Shown: positions 51,428 through 61,458, counted from the stretch's first letter. The stretch: 64,000 nt of DNA from Streptomyces pyxinicus (GCF_024753135.1 NZ_JANUGP010000020.1:92397-156396), one strand, 5' to 3'. Made by a program: numbers and translations. The notes: generated by a model not told the origin, from the letters alone.

Positions 51428-51926
51428 CCTGTTCCCCGCCGAAGTCGCCGACCGTTCACGCCAACCATGTGAGTTTGCTCACGACGTCACGGACAAACCG
51501 GTCAATCCCGGCCCGCAAACCGCCCCAGCGAAACGGACATTGAGCACCTGAAGCCATCATTCCGCTCCTGATCATGGCGACTGGGACACCTGTCACCGGC
51601 CGACGGATCACGCACATGTGCCCGTTTCCTCCCGACTCGCCCTCCACGACAGGTAGTTCGCTCCTCACAGCCCGTCACGGAGGTCACAGCTCGGGGTGCG
51701 GGCCTTGTTGGAGATCCGGCACTGTGCTGGAATTCCACGGACCGCCGCGGGATCTAACCGGCGCACAGGGGGCGCGACGCAGCGCCGAAGTCGCGGCGGA
51801 CAGGGGGGATCCAGCGCCGGTCACTCAAGACCACCGGATGGCGTGTTCAGGACGCCTTCCAGAACGCCGACACCGTGTCCCCACCGCTCGTGCGGAGGGA
51901 CGCCTGGTCCAGAGGTTGCGACGCTA
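51428..51926 (+). promoter_or_regulatory. cvn1 upstream region
   Basis: This 500 bp gap contains GTGCTGGAATTCC at 51724-51736. A near-identical GTGCTGGAATGCC lies upstream of cvnA2 (57557-57569). AGAGGTTG sits just before the cvnA1 GTG, at the same distance as in cvnA2. These shared elements suggest common control. No other gene is convincing here. Confidence 0.45.
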
Positions 51927-54900
51927 GTGCAGGGACGTTTCAAGAGGGATGGCAGCGCTTCGGCGGAGCCGGAGCCGCACGACGGGACTGGCCCCATGAA
52001 AGGCAGCTCCTCGCCCCAGCACGCCCAGAACCCGGGCCCGGCCCCGTCCGGGGACGGCGGCGAGCGCACCGGCCGCCCCGGCCCGGCGGCCCCGTCGTCC
52101 GGCGGCAGGACGGCGAACCCCGGCGCCCCCACGCCGGCGGCCAAGCCGGCCCAGGGCACCCCCGGCCCGGGCTCCCGCATGCTGCTGCGCAACTGGCGCA
52201 TCTCCACGCGTCTGGTGTCCCTGCTCGCGCTGCCCGTGGTCGCGGCCACCTCGCTGGGCGCCCTGCGCATCAGCGACTCCATGAACGACATCCAGCAGCT
52301 CGACAACATGAAGCTGCTGACGGACATGACCAAGCAGGCCACCGAGCTGGCCGCCGCCCTCCAGGAGGAGCGGGACCAGTCCGCCGGTCCGCTGTCGCAC
52401 GGTCTGAAGGCCACCGACTACACGGTCAAGGGCTACCAGCAGAAGACCGACCGGGCGCGCGAGAACTTCCTCGACGCCTCCGAGCAGATCGACGCGGCCA
52501 GCAAGGACGGCAACCTCCAGGGCGTGCGTGACGCGCTCGTCGGTCTCGCCAACCAGCTCGACGACCTGGCCAAGATCCGCCGGTCCGCGTACCAGTCGAA
52601 GGACAACGCGACGCAGACCGTCGAGTCGTACCACCGGCTGATCACCCAGCTCATCAGCCTGTCCCAGGACATGGCCGAGGCGTCCAGCAATCCGGAGATG
52701 ATCTCGCGCACCCGCGCCCTGGCGGCCTTCTCCACCGCCAAGGAGTACGCGTCCGTACAGCGCGCCATGATCGCCGCCGCGCTGCCCTCGACCACCACGA
52801 CCAAGGGTCACCTGGCCGAGAACGACCGCCTCTACGGCGAGTCCGCGTACGAGAGCGAGGGCTCCGAACTCGCGATCTTCCGGAAGATCTACTCGGACCA
52901 CAACGCCGAGGAACTGCTCAAGCCGATCGACGAGGGCAACCCGACGATCGAGACCGCGGACACCTACGCCAAGCGCGCCTTCGAGTCGCGCAACGGCATC
53001 GAGGGGCTGCCCGCCCGCTCGTACCGCGACTGGGTGGACACCAGCTCGACCAAGATCGAGCAGATGAAGAAGATCGAGCACACGCTCCTGGAGGACATGG
53101 AGCAGAAGGCCCGCGAGCTGCGCTCCGCCTCCGAGCGCGAGGCGATCATCTCCGGTGCCCTGATCCTGCTCGTGCTCGGTGTGTCGCTGGTCGGCGCATT
53201 CGTCGTGGCCCGGTCCATGATCCGCTCGCTGCGCCGGCTCCAGGAGACCGCCACCAAGGTCGCCCAGGACCGCCTGCCCGAGCTGGTCAAGCAGCTCTCC
53301 GAGTCCGACCCGCAGGACGTCGACACCTCCGTGGAGTCGGTCGGTGTGCACTCCCGGGACGAGATCGGCCAGGTGGCCGCGGCCTTCGACGACGTGCACC
53401 GCGAGGCGGTCCGCCTCGCCGCCGAGCAGGCCCTGCTGCGGGGCAACGTCAACGCGATGTTCACCAACCTCTCGCGCCGCTCCCAGGGCCTCATCCAGCG
53501 TCAGCTCTCGCTCATCTCCGAACTGGAGTCCCGCGAGGCCGACCCGGACCAGCTCTCCTCGCTCTTCAAGCTCGACCACCTCGCCACCCGTATGCGCCGT
53601 AACGGTGAGAACCTCCTCGTCCTCGCGGGCGAGGAGCCCGGCCGCCGCTGGACCCGCCCGGTCCCGCTGGTCGACGTGCTCCGCGCCGCCGCGTCCGAGG
53701 TGGAGCAGTACGAGCGCATCGAGCTGGCCTCGGTGCCGACCACCGAGGTCGCCGGCCGCGTGGTCAACGACCTCGTGCACCTGCTCGCCGAGCTGCTGGA
53801 GAACGCGACCTCCTTCTCCTCCCCGCAGACCAAGGTCAAGGTCACCGGTCACGCGCTGCCCGACGGCCGGGTGCTGATCGAGATCCACGACACCGGTATC
53901 GGCCTCTCCCCCGAGGACCTCGCCGCGATCAACGAGCGGCTCGCCTCGCCGCCCACCGTGGACGTCTCCGTCTCCCGCCGCATGGGTCTGTTCGTGGTCG
54001 GCCGGCTGTCCCAGCGGCACGGCATCCGCATACAGCTGCGCCCCTCCGACTCCGGTGGCACGACCGCGCTGGTCATGCTGCCCGTGGACGTCGCCCAGGG
54101 CGGCAAGCAGCCCGCTCCGGGCAAGCCGGGCGGCCCCGGCTCGACCGGTGGTCCGGCCGCCGCGCAGGCCGCGGCCGGCGCCGCGGCGGCGCGCCGCCAG
54201 GTGGCCGGCGGCCAGGGCGCCGGCCAGGGCGGCGGCGGTCTGCTGGGTGCCGGTTCGGGTCAGGGCGGCGGCGGTCTCCTCGGTGCCGGCGCGGGTCCGC
54301 GCGGCCAGGTCGGCGCCGGTCAGGGCCCCCGGGCCGCGCTGCCCGGCACGGGCCAGGGCGGCCGTCCGGGCGGGCCCGGTGGAGCGCGTGGTCCGCAGGG
54401 CGGTCCCGGCGGCCGGCAGGGCCGGCCGGTGCCGGCCGGTGCGGGTGGCTTCGGCGGTCAGACGCCGGGCGGCGCCCAGAACGGCCAGGGCGGCCAGGCG
54501 AACGCCGGCGGCCCGCGCCAGGACCTCTTCGGCGGCCGGGGCGGGTCCCGGCCCGGTGCCCCCGCCGACCAGAACCGTCAGCCGCAGCTGCCGGCGCGCG
54601 GCGGCCCCCGGGCCGAACTGCCCGGCGGCGACCAGACCCCCCGCACCCCCGACTGGGCGGACTCCGGGGCCCCGCTGTCGCGGGCCTCGATGGACGCCCC
54701 GCGCGGCCACGACGAGCAGGACCGGTCGGGTACGCCCCGCGTGCCGGGAGCCGACGACCGGCAGGGTCCGGGCGCGACCGCCGAGATGCCCCGCATCGAC
54801 GCGCAGGGTCCGGCCGCCACGGGCGAGTTCCCGCGCGCCGAGCTGAACGGCCTGGGCGCTCCCCAGGGCACGGGCCAGTTCGGCCGCCCCGAGAACCCGC

Positions 54901-55805
54901 AGCAGGACCTGTACGCGCGTCCGGAGAACCCGCAGCAGACCGGACAGTTCGCCCGTCCCGAGGTCCCGCAGCAGGACCCGTACGGCCAGCCCGGCCGGCA
55001 GGACAGCGGTTCCTTCGTCCGCCCCGACGTCTTCGGCACCGGCACGCCGGACCAGCAGGGCAATGGCCGACAGAACAACGGCGGGCAGGGCAACGGCGGC
55101 CGGCAGTCGGGTCAGTACCCGGCCCCGCAGGGCTTCGAGGGCGGTTACGACGGCGGCTCCACCGGGCAGCACGCCCTGCCCGAGCGCCAGAACCCCGCGT
55201 CCACCGGGCAGTTCGAGCGTCCGCAGCCGGCCGGCCGGAACGACTTCGGCGCCCCGCAGCAGCAGCGTCCGGCCCGTCAGGCTCCGGAGGCCCTGCCGCC
55301 GGCCAGCGGTCCGGTCGACGGCCGTACCCCGCTGTACGACACGCTGGAGACCAACTGGTTCCACGGTCAGCAGCAGGGCGGCGGCCCCGCGGCCCCTCAA
55401 CAGGGACAGCAGCAGGCGCAGCCGCAGACACCCCAGCAGCCGCAGCAGCAGTCCCAGCCGCAGGCGCCCCAGCCCGCGGCCCCGGCGCCGCGCCGCTCCA
55501 TGAGCGACACCGGCTCCTGGCGTACCTCGCCGAACGACGAACTCGTCCGGCAGGCCGAACGGGTGCGGCAGCCGGCCGCGGGTGGGGTCACCACCTCCGG
55601 CCTGCCGCGCCGGGTGCCCCGGGCGAACCTCGTCCCCGGCACCGCCCAGCAGCAACAGCACCAAGCCGGTCCGCAGGTCTCGCGTGCGCCTGACGACGTA
55701 CGCGGACGGCTGACCAATCTCCGTCGGGGCATCGCTCAGGGCCGTCAGGCCGGCAGCGGCCAGACCGGCAGCTTCCCGAGCCCCACTCACCAGCAGGAGC
55801 GTTAG
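51927..55805 (+). CDS. cvnA1: Conservon sensor kinase-like protein CvnA1
   Basis: CvnA proteins are membrane histidine-kinase-like sensors that work with CvnB, CvnC and CvnD. The 1,292-residue product has an N-terminal low-complexity part and a first membrane helix LVSLLALPVVAATSLGAL. An extracellular NIT-type nitrate/nitrite-sensing domain (ELAAALQEERDQSAGPLSHG) follows, then a second helix LILLVLGVSLVGAFVVARSM and a HAMP domain. The ATPase domain has LLAELLENATSFSSPQTKVK and DTGIGL. DHLATRMRRNGENL occupies the H-box position. The last ~540 residues are Gly/Pro/Gln-rich and disordered. GTG 51927 follows AGAGGTTG. It leads cvnA1-B1-C1-D1. Confidence 0.93.
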   Translation: MQGRFKRDGSASAEPEPHDGTGPMKGSSSPQHAQNPGPAPSGDGGERTGRPGPAAPSSGGRTANPGAPTPAAKPAQGTPGPGSRMLLRNWRISTRLVSLLALPVVAATSLGALRISDSMNDIQQLDNMKLLTDMTKQATELAAALQEERDQSAGPLSHGLKATDYTVKGYQQKTDRARENFLDASEQIDAASKDGNLQGVRDALVGLANQLDDLAKIRRSAYQSKDNATQTVESYHRLITQLISLSQDMAEASSNPEMISRTRALAAFSTAKEYASVQRAMIAAALPSTTTTKGHLAENDRLYGESAYESEGSELAIFRKIYSDHNAEELLKPIDEGNPTIETADTYAKRAFESRNGIEGLPARSYRDWVDTSSTKIEQMKKIEHTLLEDMEQKARELRSASEREAIISGALILLVLGVSLVGAFVVARSMIRSLRRLQETATKVAQDRLPELVKQLSESDPQDVDTSVESVGVHSRDEIGQVAAAFDDVHREAVRLAAEQALLRGNVNAMFTNLSRRSQGLIQRQLSLISELESREADPDQLSSLFKLDHLATRMRRNGENLLVLAGEEPGRRWTRPVPLVDVLRAAASEVEQYERIELASVPTTEVAGRVVNDLVHLLAELLENATSFSSPQTKVKVTGHALPDGRVLIEIHDTGIGLSPEDLAAINERLASPPTVDVSVSRRMGLFVVGRLSQRHGIRIQLRPSDSGGTTALVMLPVDVAQGGKQPAPGKPGGPGSTGGPAAAQAAAGAAAARRQVAGGQGAGQGGGGLLGAGSGQGGGGLLGAGAGPRGQVGAGQGPRAALPGTGQGGRPGGPGGARGPQGGPGGRQGRPVPAGAGGFGGQTPGGAQNGQGGQANAGGPRQDLFGGRGGSRPGAPADQNRQPQLPARGGPRAELPGGDQTPRTPDWADSGAPLSRASMDAPRGHDEQDRSGTPRVPGADDRQGPGATAEMPRIDAQGPAATGEFPRAELNGLGAPQGTGQFGRPENPQQDLYARPENPQQTGQFARPEVPQQDPYGQPGRQDSGSFVRPDVFGTGTPDQQGNGRQNNGGQGNGGRQSGQYPAPQGFEGGYDGGSTGQHALPERQNPASTGQFERPQPAGRNDFGAPQQQRPARQAPEALPPASGPVDGRTPLYDTLETNWFHGQQQGGGPAAPQQGQQQAQPQTPQQPQQQSQPQAPQPAAPAPRRSMSDTGSWRTSPNDELVRQAERVRQPAAGGVTTSGLPRRVPRANLVPGTAQQQQHQAGPQVSRAPDDVRGRLTNLRRGIAQGRQAGSGQTGSFPSPTHQQER

Positions 55806-56228
55806 TTGAGTCCGATGAGCCAGGCGGCACAGAACCTGAACTGGTTGATCACCAACTTCGTGGACAACACCCCCGGGGTGTCCCACACGGTGGTGGTCTC
55901 CGCCGACGGCCTTCTGCTGGCGATGTCCGAAGGCTTCCCGCGTGACCGCGCCGACCAGCTCGCGGCCGTCGCCTCCGGGCTGACCTCCCTGACGGCCGGG
56001 GCGTCCCGGATCTTCGAGGGCGGCAGCGTGGCGCAGACGGTCGTCGAGATGGAGCGCGGCTTCCTCTTCCTCATGTCCATCTCGGACGGCTCGTCCCTCG
56101 CGGTGCTGGCCCATCCCGAGGCGGACATCGGTCTCGTCGGCTACGAGATGGCACTGCTCGTCGACCGCGCGGGTGCGGTTCTCACCCCGGATCTGCGCGC
56201 CGAACTCCAGGGAAGTCTGCTTCACTGA
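55806..56228 (+). CDS. cvnB1: Roadblock/LC7-domain protein CvnB1
   Basis: The 140-residue protein has a roadblock/LC7 fold: MSQAAQNLNWLITNFVDNTP, TVVVSADGLLLAMSEGFPRD, EMERGFLFLMSISDGSSLAV. In conservons it is thought to regulate the CvnD GTPase. The start is apparently TTG directly after the cvnA1 stop, with GGAG six bases upstream; the paralogous cvnB2 has GTG at the same place. ATG 55815 is the alternative. It is almost identical to CvnB2. Confidence 0.94.
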   Translation: MSPMSQAAQNLNWLITNFVDNTPGVSHTVVVSADGLLLAMSEGFPRDRADQLAAVASGLTSLTAGASRIFEGGSVAQTVVEMERGFLFLMSISDGSSLAVLAHPEADIGLVGYEMALLVDRAGAVLTPDLRAELQGSLLH

Positions 56229-56339
56229 CCTCCCCCGGCACCACCCGCCTCACGAAAACACCGTCCGGCCGCCACAATCCCCCCACCGGCCCCGTCAGAC
56301 GGCTTGCCCGACCGACTTGCTGTCCCGCCCGGAGGATTC

Positions 56340-56738
56340 ATGACCCCGCCCACCGCCCATCATGATCCGTACGCGGAGCCGTACGGGGACGAGGGCGACC
56401 AGCCGCTGGTCCGCCCGTACGCGATGACCGGCGGCCGGACCCGGCCCCGCTACCAGCTCGCCATCGAGGCGCTGATCAGCACCACGGCCGACCCGGCAGC
56501 GCTCATGGGGCTGCTCCCGGAGCACCAGCGCATCTGCCACCTGTGCCGGGAGGTCAAGTCGGTCGCGGAGGTCTCCGCGCTGCTGGCCATGCCGCTCGGT
56601 GTGGCCCGGATCCTGGTCGCCGACCTCGCCGAGGCCGGCCTGGTCGCCATCCACCAGCCGGGTGGCGACGAGAACAACGGCGGCGCACCGGACGTGACGC
56701 TGCTCGAAAGGGTGCTCAGTGGACTTCGCAAGCTCTGA
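56340..56738 (+). CDS. cvnC1: DUF742 protein CvnC1
   Basis: The 132-residue DUF742 protein has VRPYAMTGGRTRPRYQLAIE, LPEHQRICHLCREVKSVAEV and the winged-helix-like LGVARILVADLAEAGLVAIH. Its role in the conservon complex is unclear; it may link CvnA to CvnD. ATG 56340 has GGAGG five bases upstream. Its 3' end overlaps cvnD1 by 20 bp. Compared with CvnC2 it lacks a ~60-residue Pro/Gln-rich N-terminal extension. Confidence 0.94.
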   Translation: MTPPTAHHDPYAEPYGDEGDQPLVRPYAMTGGRTRPRYQLAIEALISTTADPAALMGLLPEHQRICHLCREVKSVAEVSALLAMPLGVARILVADLAEAGLVAIHQPGGDENNGGAPDVTLLERVLSGLRKL

Positions 56739-57297
56739 CGCGGGCGGCCGGGCCACCACCTCGGCGAAGATCGTGGTGGCGGGCGGCTTCGGCGTGGGCA
56801 AGACCACGTTCGTCGGCGCCGTCTCGGAGATCAACCCGCTGCGCACGGAGGCCGTCATGACGTCCGCCTCGGCGGGCATCGACGACCTGACCCACACCGG
56901 GGACAAGACCACCACCACGGTGGCCATGGACTTCGGCCGCATCACCCTGGACCAGGACCTGATCCTGTACCTGTTCGGCACGCCCGGCCAGGACCGGTTC
57001 TGGTTCATGTGGGACGACCTGGTGCGCGGCGCGATCGGCGCGGTGGTGCTCGTGGACACCCGGCGGCTCGCGGACTGCTTCCCGGCGGTGGACTACTTCG
57101 AGAACAGCGGCCTGCCGTTCGTCATCGCCCTCAACGGCTTCGACGGCCAGCAGCCCTACACCCCCGACGAGGTGCGGGAGGCGTTGCAGATCGGGCCGGA
57201 CGCCCCGATCATCACGACCGACGCCCGGCACCGCGCCGATGCCAAGAGTGCGCTGATCACGCTGGTCGAGCACGCCCTGATGGCGCGGCTGCGGTAG
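56719..57297 (+). CDS. cvnD1: Conservon small GTPase CvnD1
   Basis: The 192-residue Ras-like GTP-binding protein has the P-loop VVAGGFGVGKTTFVGAVSEI, a G3-like LFGTPGQDRFWFMWDD, and the base-recognition IALNGFDGQQPY (NxxD-like). It starts with GTG inside the cvnC1 3' end. The output of conservon GTPases is thought to be signalling at the membrane, analogous to G-protein systems. Long DNA segments are identical to cvnD2. Confidence 0.95.
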   Translation: MDFASSDAGGRATTSAKIVVAGGFGVGKTTFVGAVSEINPLRTEAVMTSASAGIDDLTHTGDKTTTTVAMDFGRITLDQDLILYLFGTPGQDRFWFMWDDLVRGAIGAVVLVDTRRLADCFPAVDYFENSGLPFVIALNGFDGQQPYTPDEVREALQIGPDAPIITTDARHRADAKSALITLVEHALMARLR

Positions 57298-57697
57298 TAC
57301 CCGAAGACGAGGACCGATACGGCGGTTGCCGTAAGGGCGGCGGAGCCGGCTGTGGCATGTGACACGGTCGGCTCCGGTGTTCATAACGGTTCGGGAGAGG
57401 AATCCCCCGGCGTCGCCACGCGACGCGGTCACCCGGTGCCGCTGTGCGCACGAACGCCCCGCCTTTTGGCGGGGCTCGCTCTTTATGACCGTTTTATCTG
57501 CGGCTTACCTCACGCGCTCCCAAATGTTTCCACTGTTTGGAACTGCGCTGGTCCACGTGCTGGAATGCCTGAACTGCCCAATGGTCAAAGACGTACTCGA
57601 CGGCGTACTCCGTAACGTCTCGCAGGTCGATGACGAACCGGGCTCTGAGAGACTGCGGCACGACGTAGGTGCCGACCGCCGAGAGGTTGTTGGTCGA
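57298..57697 (+). promoter_or_regulatory. Inter-conservon region with cvn1 terminator and cvn2 leader
   Basis: The 400 bp gap starts with GGAGCCG/CGGCTCC inverted arms around 57341-57374, then the GCCCCGCC-TTTT-GGCGGGGC hairpin. After it the sequence is comparatively AT-rich, and GTGCTGGAATGCC (57557-57569) matches the cvnA1 upstream region. AGAGGTTG ends eight bases before the cvnA2 GTG. Confidence 0.5.
57456..57475 (+). terminator. cvn1 terminator hairpin
   Basis: GCCCCGCC and GGCGGGGC form a perfect 8 bp stem around TTTT, followed shortly by CTTTAT. It lies about 160 bp after cvnD1 and before the cvn2 promoter region. Confidence 0.8.
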
Positions 57698-60600
57698 GTG
57701 AGGCGAAGCAAGAACGGTCCCGAGCCGTCGGCGCGGGGCAACTTCACCCCGCCGCCGCGCGCTGCGGCGCCCACCCCTGTGACCGGCACCGAGACGGCGG
57801 CGACCGACGCGCCGAGCGGCGGCCGTCTCTCCCCGCGCAACTGGCGGGTGCCGACCCGGCTGAACGCCATCCTCCTCATACCCGTGGTGGTCGGCCTCGT
57901 CATGGGCGGCTTCCAGGTGAAGAGCTCCATCGACACCTGGCAGCAGGCCGAGGACGCGCAGCACACCGCCGAGCTGGTGCGCGCGGCCCTCACCTACGCG
58001 GATGCCCTCGAAAACGAACGTGATGTCACCGCGGCCCCGCTGCTGCGCAAGGCCACGGACGCCAAGAGCAAGGCGACCGTCGACCAGGCCCGCAAGGCCA
58101 CCGACCAGGCCGCCGACGCCTTCGACCAGGCCACCGGGAACATGCCGCACACGGCGGGCCTCGAACGCCGGCTGAAGCTGTTCCACCAGGTCGAGCCCAC
58201 GCTCGCCAAGGTGCGCCAGGTCGCCTACACCTCCAAGGCCCACGGCGTGGAGTCCGAGGAAAGCTACGTCACCATCGCCCACCCCCTGATGGAGTTCGCC
58301 AACGAACTCGGTCTGGGCACCGGCAACATCACCTCCTACGGCCGTACCGTCTACGCCATCTCGCTGACCAAGGCCGCCCTGTCGCTGGAGCGGTCGATCG
58401 GCACGCATCTGCTGGTCAACCCCGGTCCGGACGCCGGCAACCTGGCGACCCAGCGGGTCTCGCTGTCGTCGTACGCCTACCTGGAGCGCATCGCCCGCGA
58501 GGAGTACATCGGCGGCGGCACCGAGGCCGACGCGCAGAAGCTGGACGACGCCGAGGCGAAGGTCAAGAAGGACGCCGCCGCCCAGGCCGAGCAGGCCAAG
58601 GGTGAGAATCCGAACTACGTGGCCCCGCCGTCCGACCCGACCAAGATGGTCTCGGCGCTGGCCACCATGAAGGACACCGGCGAGCTGACCCGCGAGGGCC
58701 TGGCCGCCAACGGCATCACCGCGCAGAACTGGTACGCGGTCAACACGCTCAAGTACAAGGCCTACCGCCAGATCGAGGCGGACCTGGCCGACAAGGCCGT
58801 GACCGAGGCCTCCCAGATCGCCGCCGACGCCAAGACGTCCGCGCTGATCACCGGTGCCGTCGTCGTGGTCGCCCTGCTGCTCGCCTTCATCCTGGCCGGC
58901 GCGGTGGCCCGCCAGATGAGCCGCTCGATGCGCCAGCTGCGTAACGCGGCCTTCGGCATCGCCGAGCAGCGGCTGCCGATGCTGGTCGACCAGCTCTCCC
59001 GTACCGACCCCGGCCGGGTCGACACCCGGGTCTCCCCGATCCCGATCCACACCAAGGACGAGATCGGCGAGGTCGCCCGCGCCTTCGACCAGGTCCACCG
59101 CGAGGCGGTCCGGCTCGCCGCCGAGCAGGCCCTGCTGCGGGGCAACATCAATGCGATCTTCACCAACCTCTCGCGCCGCAACCAGTCCCTGATCGAGGGC
59201 CAGCTGACCCTGATCACCGACCTGGAGAACAACGAGGCCGACCCGGACCAGCTGGAGAACCTCTTCAAGCTGGACCACCTGGCCACCCGTATGCGCCGCA
59301 ACGGCGAGAACCTGCTGGTGCTCGCGGGCGAGGAGCCCGGCCGCCGCTGGGACCAGCCCGTGCCGCTGGTCGACGTGCTGCGCGCCGCCTCCTCCGAGGT
59401 GGAGCAGTACGAGCGCATCGAGCTGTCCGGCGTCCCGGAGGCCGAGATCCACGGCCGCGCGGTCACCGACCTCGTGCACCTGCTGGCCGAGCTGCTGGAG
59501 AACGCCACCACGTTCTCCTCACCGCAGACCAAGGTCCGGGTCACCGCGACCCGGCTGCCCGACGGCCGCGTCATGATCGAGATCCACGACAAGGGCATCG
59601 GCCTGACCGCCGAGGACTTCGCGGACATCAACCACAAGCTGGCCAACCCGCCGACCGTGGACGCCGCGATCTCGCAGCGCATGGGCCTGTTCGTGGTCGG
59701 CCGGCTGTCCGACCGGCACGGCATCCGGGTCCAGCTGCGCCCCTCGGGCGAGCAGGCCGGCACCACCTCGCTGGTCATGCTGCCGGACGCGATCACGCAC
59801 GGCGGTGGCGGCGAGGCCCCGCTGGACCGCGACGAGTTCACCGTCTCGCAGATCATCCCGGAGCAGCAGTTCCAGGGCGAGGACTTCGCCCAGGTGCAGC
59901 AGGCCCGCACCGCCGCCGAACTCGGCTTCGACGACAGCCGGTACGTGGAGGTCCCCGACGACCTCCGCGGCCTGGACCCGGTCGGCCGCTCCCGCAACCG
60001 CGAGGAGCGCCGGGCGGCCCTGGACACCCCGTCCGAGGGCGAGCGGTCCGGGGAGTACGGGCAGCCCGAGCAGCCGTACCAGGAGCAGCAGCACCAGGAG
60101 CAGCAGCACGCCGGGTACCAGGAGTCGTACGACGAGCGGTACTACGCGCCGAACGGCGGCCTGCCGCAGGACCAGGGCCTGCCGCAGGACAACGGCTACC
60201 CCGCGCAGGGCGGTTACGGCGACCAGGGGTACGCCGAGCCGGCCGCGCCGCAGGAGCAGCGGCCCGCGCACGCCCAGGCGGCCGACGGCTTCGAGGGCTT
60301 CGGCGGGTACGACGCCCCGTCGTACCCGGAGACCCCGTCGTACCCGGACGACTCGGCGTACCAGGACGACTGGCCCCAGCAGGACGGCTACCAGAACGGC
60401 TATCCGGCCCCGTACCCCGCGCAGGCGGAGTCCCCGGCCGCCGCCGACACCGGTGAGCGCGACCACGTAGGCTTCGACCGTCCGGGACCGGCCGCTCCGG
60501 CCGCCCCCTCGCTGACCGACGCGGGGCTGCCCCGCCGCGGCGGCGCCGCGAACGGCTCGCACGGCGCGGCCGCCTCGAACGGCACGCCGCGGGCGCGCCA

Positions 60601-60940
60601 GGAGGAGCCGGCCCCGGCGGCCGAGGGCGAGAGCAGCTGGCGTTCCGCGAACGACGCGCGGTGGCAGCAGGCCGCCTCGCTCCGCAAGCCCAAGGCCGGC
60701 GGGGTCACCGCGTCCGGTCTGCCGCGGCGGGTGCCCAAGGCCAACCTGGTCGAGGGCGCCGCGGAGACCACCCCCCAGGGAGGCCCCCAGGTCTCCCGCG
60801 CCCCGGAGGACGTCCGGGGCAGGCTGAGCAACCTGCGCCGGGGCGTCCAGCGTGGACGCAGCGCAGGCACGGAAACGAACGGCCAGGCCACTACTCCTCA
60901 CCACAGTGGTCCTGACAGCACCTACAACCAGGAGCGTTAG
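57698..60940 (+). CDS. cvnA2: Conservon sensor kinase-like protein CvnA2
   Basis: The 1,080-residue protein has the same layout as CvnA1. It has a first membrane helix (NAILLIPVVVGLVMGGF) near residue 55, then a NIT-type extracellular domain (LTYADALENERDVTAAPLLR). A second helix VVVVALLLAFILAGAVARQM and a HAMP domain follow. The ATPase core has LLAELLENATTFSSPQTKVR and DKGIGLTAEDF. A ~380-residue Gln/Tyr/Pro/Gly-rich tail ends the protein. The sensory halves differ strongly between CvnA1 and CvnA2, while the ATPase parts are close, so the two may sense different signals. GTG 57698 follows AGAGGTTG; longer frames upstream cross the terminator. Confidence 0.92.
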   Translation: MRRSKNGPEPSARGNFTPPPRAAAPTPVTGTETAATDAPSGGRLSPRNWRVPTRLNAILLIPVVVGLVMGGFQVKSSIDTWQQAEDAQHTAELVRAALTYADALENERDVTAAPLLRKATDAKSKATVDQARKATDQAADAFDQATGNMPHTAGLERRLKLFHQVEPTLAKVRQVAYTSKAHGVESEESYVTIAHPLMEFANELGLGTGNITSYGRTVYAISLTKAALSLERSIGTHLLVNPGPDAGNLATQRVSLSSYAYLERIAREEYIGGGTEADAQKLDDAEAKVKKDAAAQAEQAKGENPNYVAPPSDPTKMVSALATMKDTGELTREGLAANGITAQNWYAVNTLKYKAYRQIEADLADKAVTEASQIAADAKTSALITGAVVVVALLLAFILAGAVARQMSRSMRQLRNAAFGIAEQRLPMLVDQLSRTDPGRVDTRVSPIPIHTKDEIGEVARAFDQVHREAVRLAAEQALLRGNINAIFTNLSRRNQSLIEGQLTLITDLENNEADPDQLENLFKLDHLATRMRRNGENLLVLAGEEPGRRWDQPVPLVDVLRAASSEVEQYERIELSGVPEAEIHGRAVTDLVHLLAELLENATTFSSPQTKVRVTATRLPDGRVMIEIHDKGIGLTAEDFADINHKLANPPTVDAAISQRMGLFVVGRLSDRHGIRVQLRPSGEQAGTTSLVMLPDAITHGGGGEAPLDRDEFTVSQIIPEQQFQGEDFAQVQQARTAAELGFDDSRYVEVPDDLRGLDPVGRSRNREERRAALDTPSEGERSGEYGQPEQPYQEQQHQEQQHAGYQESYDERYYAPNGGLPQDQGLPQDNGYPAQGGYGDQGYAEPAAPQEQRPAHAQAADGFEGFGGYDAPSYPETPSYPDDSAYQDDWPQQDGYQNGYPAPYPAQAESPAAADTGERDHVGFDRPGPAAPAAPSLTDAGLPRRGGAANGSHGAAASNGTPRARQEEPAPAAEGESSWRSANDARWQQAASLRKPKAGGVTASGLPRRVPKANLVEGAAETTPQGGPQVSRAPEDVRGRLSNLRRGVQRGRSAGTETNGQATTPHHSGPDSTYNQER

Positions 60941-60941
60941 T

Positions 60942-61364
60942 GTGAGCCCGATGAGCCAGGCGGCACAGAACCTGAACTGGTTGATCACCAACTTCGTGGA
61001 CAACACCCCGGGGGTGTCCCACACGGTGGTGGTCTCCGCCGACGGACTCCTTCTGGCGATGTCCGAAGGCTTCCCCCGCGACCGCGCCGACCAGCTCGCG
61101 GCCGTCGCCTCCGGTCTGACCTCGCTGACCGCCGGTGCCTCGCGCATCTTCGAGGGCGGCAGCGTGAACCAGACGGTTGTGGAGATGGAGCGGGGATTCC
61201 TGTTCCTCATGTCCATCTCCGACGGGTCGTCCCTCGCGGTGCTGGCCCACCCGGAGGCGGACATCGGTCTCATCGGGTACGAGATGGCCCTTCTGGTGGA
61301 CCGCGCGGGCACGGTCCTGACCCCGGATCTCCGTGCGGAGCTCCAGGGAAGCCTTCTCAACTAG
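60942..61364 (+). CDS. cvnB2: Roadblock/LC7-domain protein CvnB2
   Basis: The 140-residue protein differs from CvnB1 at only a few positions, for example GSVNQT for GSVAQT, GLIGYEM for GLVGYEM and a final Asn for His. The GTG start follows the cvnA2 stop by one base with GGAG seven bases upstream. It presumably acts as the roadblock partner of CvnD2, and cross-talk with the first conservon is plausible. Confidence 0.95.
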   Translation: MSPMSQAAQNLNWLITNFVDNTPGVSHTVVVSADGLLLAMSEGFPRDRADQLAAVASGLTSLTAGASRIFEGGSVNQTVVEMERGFLFLMSISDGSSLAVLAHPEADIGLIGYEMALLVDRAGTVLTPDLRAELQGSLLN

Positions 61365-61458
61365 TCATCGGACGGTGCGTATACGTGTCCCGGGGCCGTA
61401 AGGTTTCGGGACGCGGCTCCACAGGTTTGGGCGCCCGGCGCAGTCGGAGGAGGAGAAA

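Noticed and set aside
51924..56225. 1,433-codon antisense frame opposite cvnA1 and cvnB1
   Set aside because: The forward strand encodes the conservon proteins; the antisense product is low complexity.
57359..57697. N-terminal extension of cvnA2 across the inter-conservon region
   Set aside because: It would include the cvn1 terminator hairpin and the leader motif shared with cvnA1. GTG 57698 has the same AGAGGTTG spacing as cvnA1.
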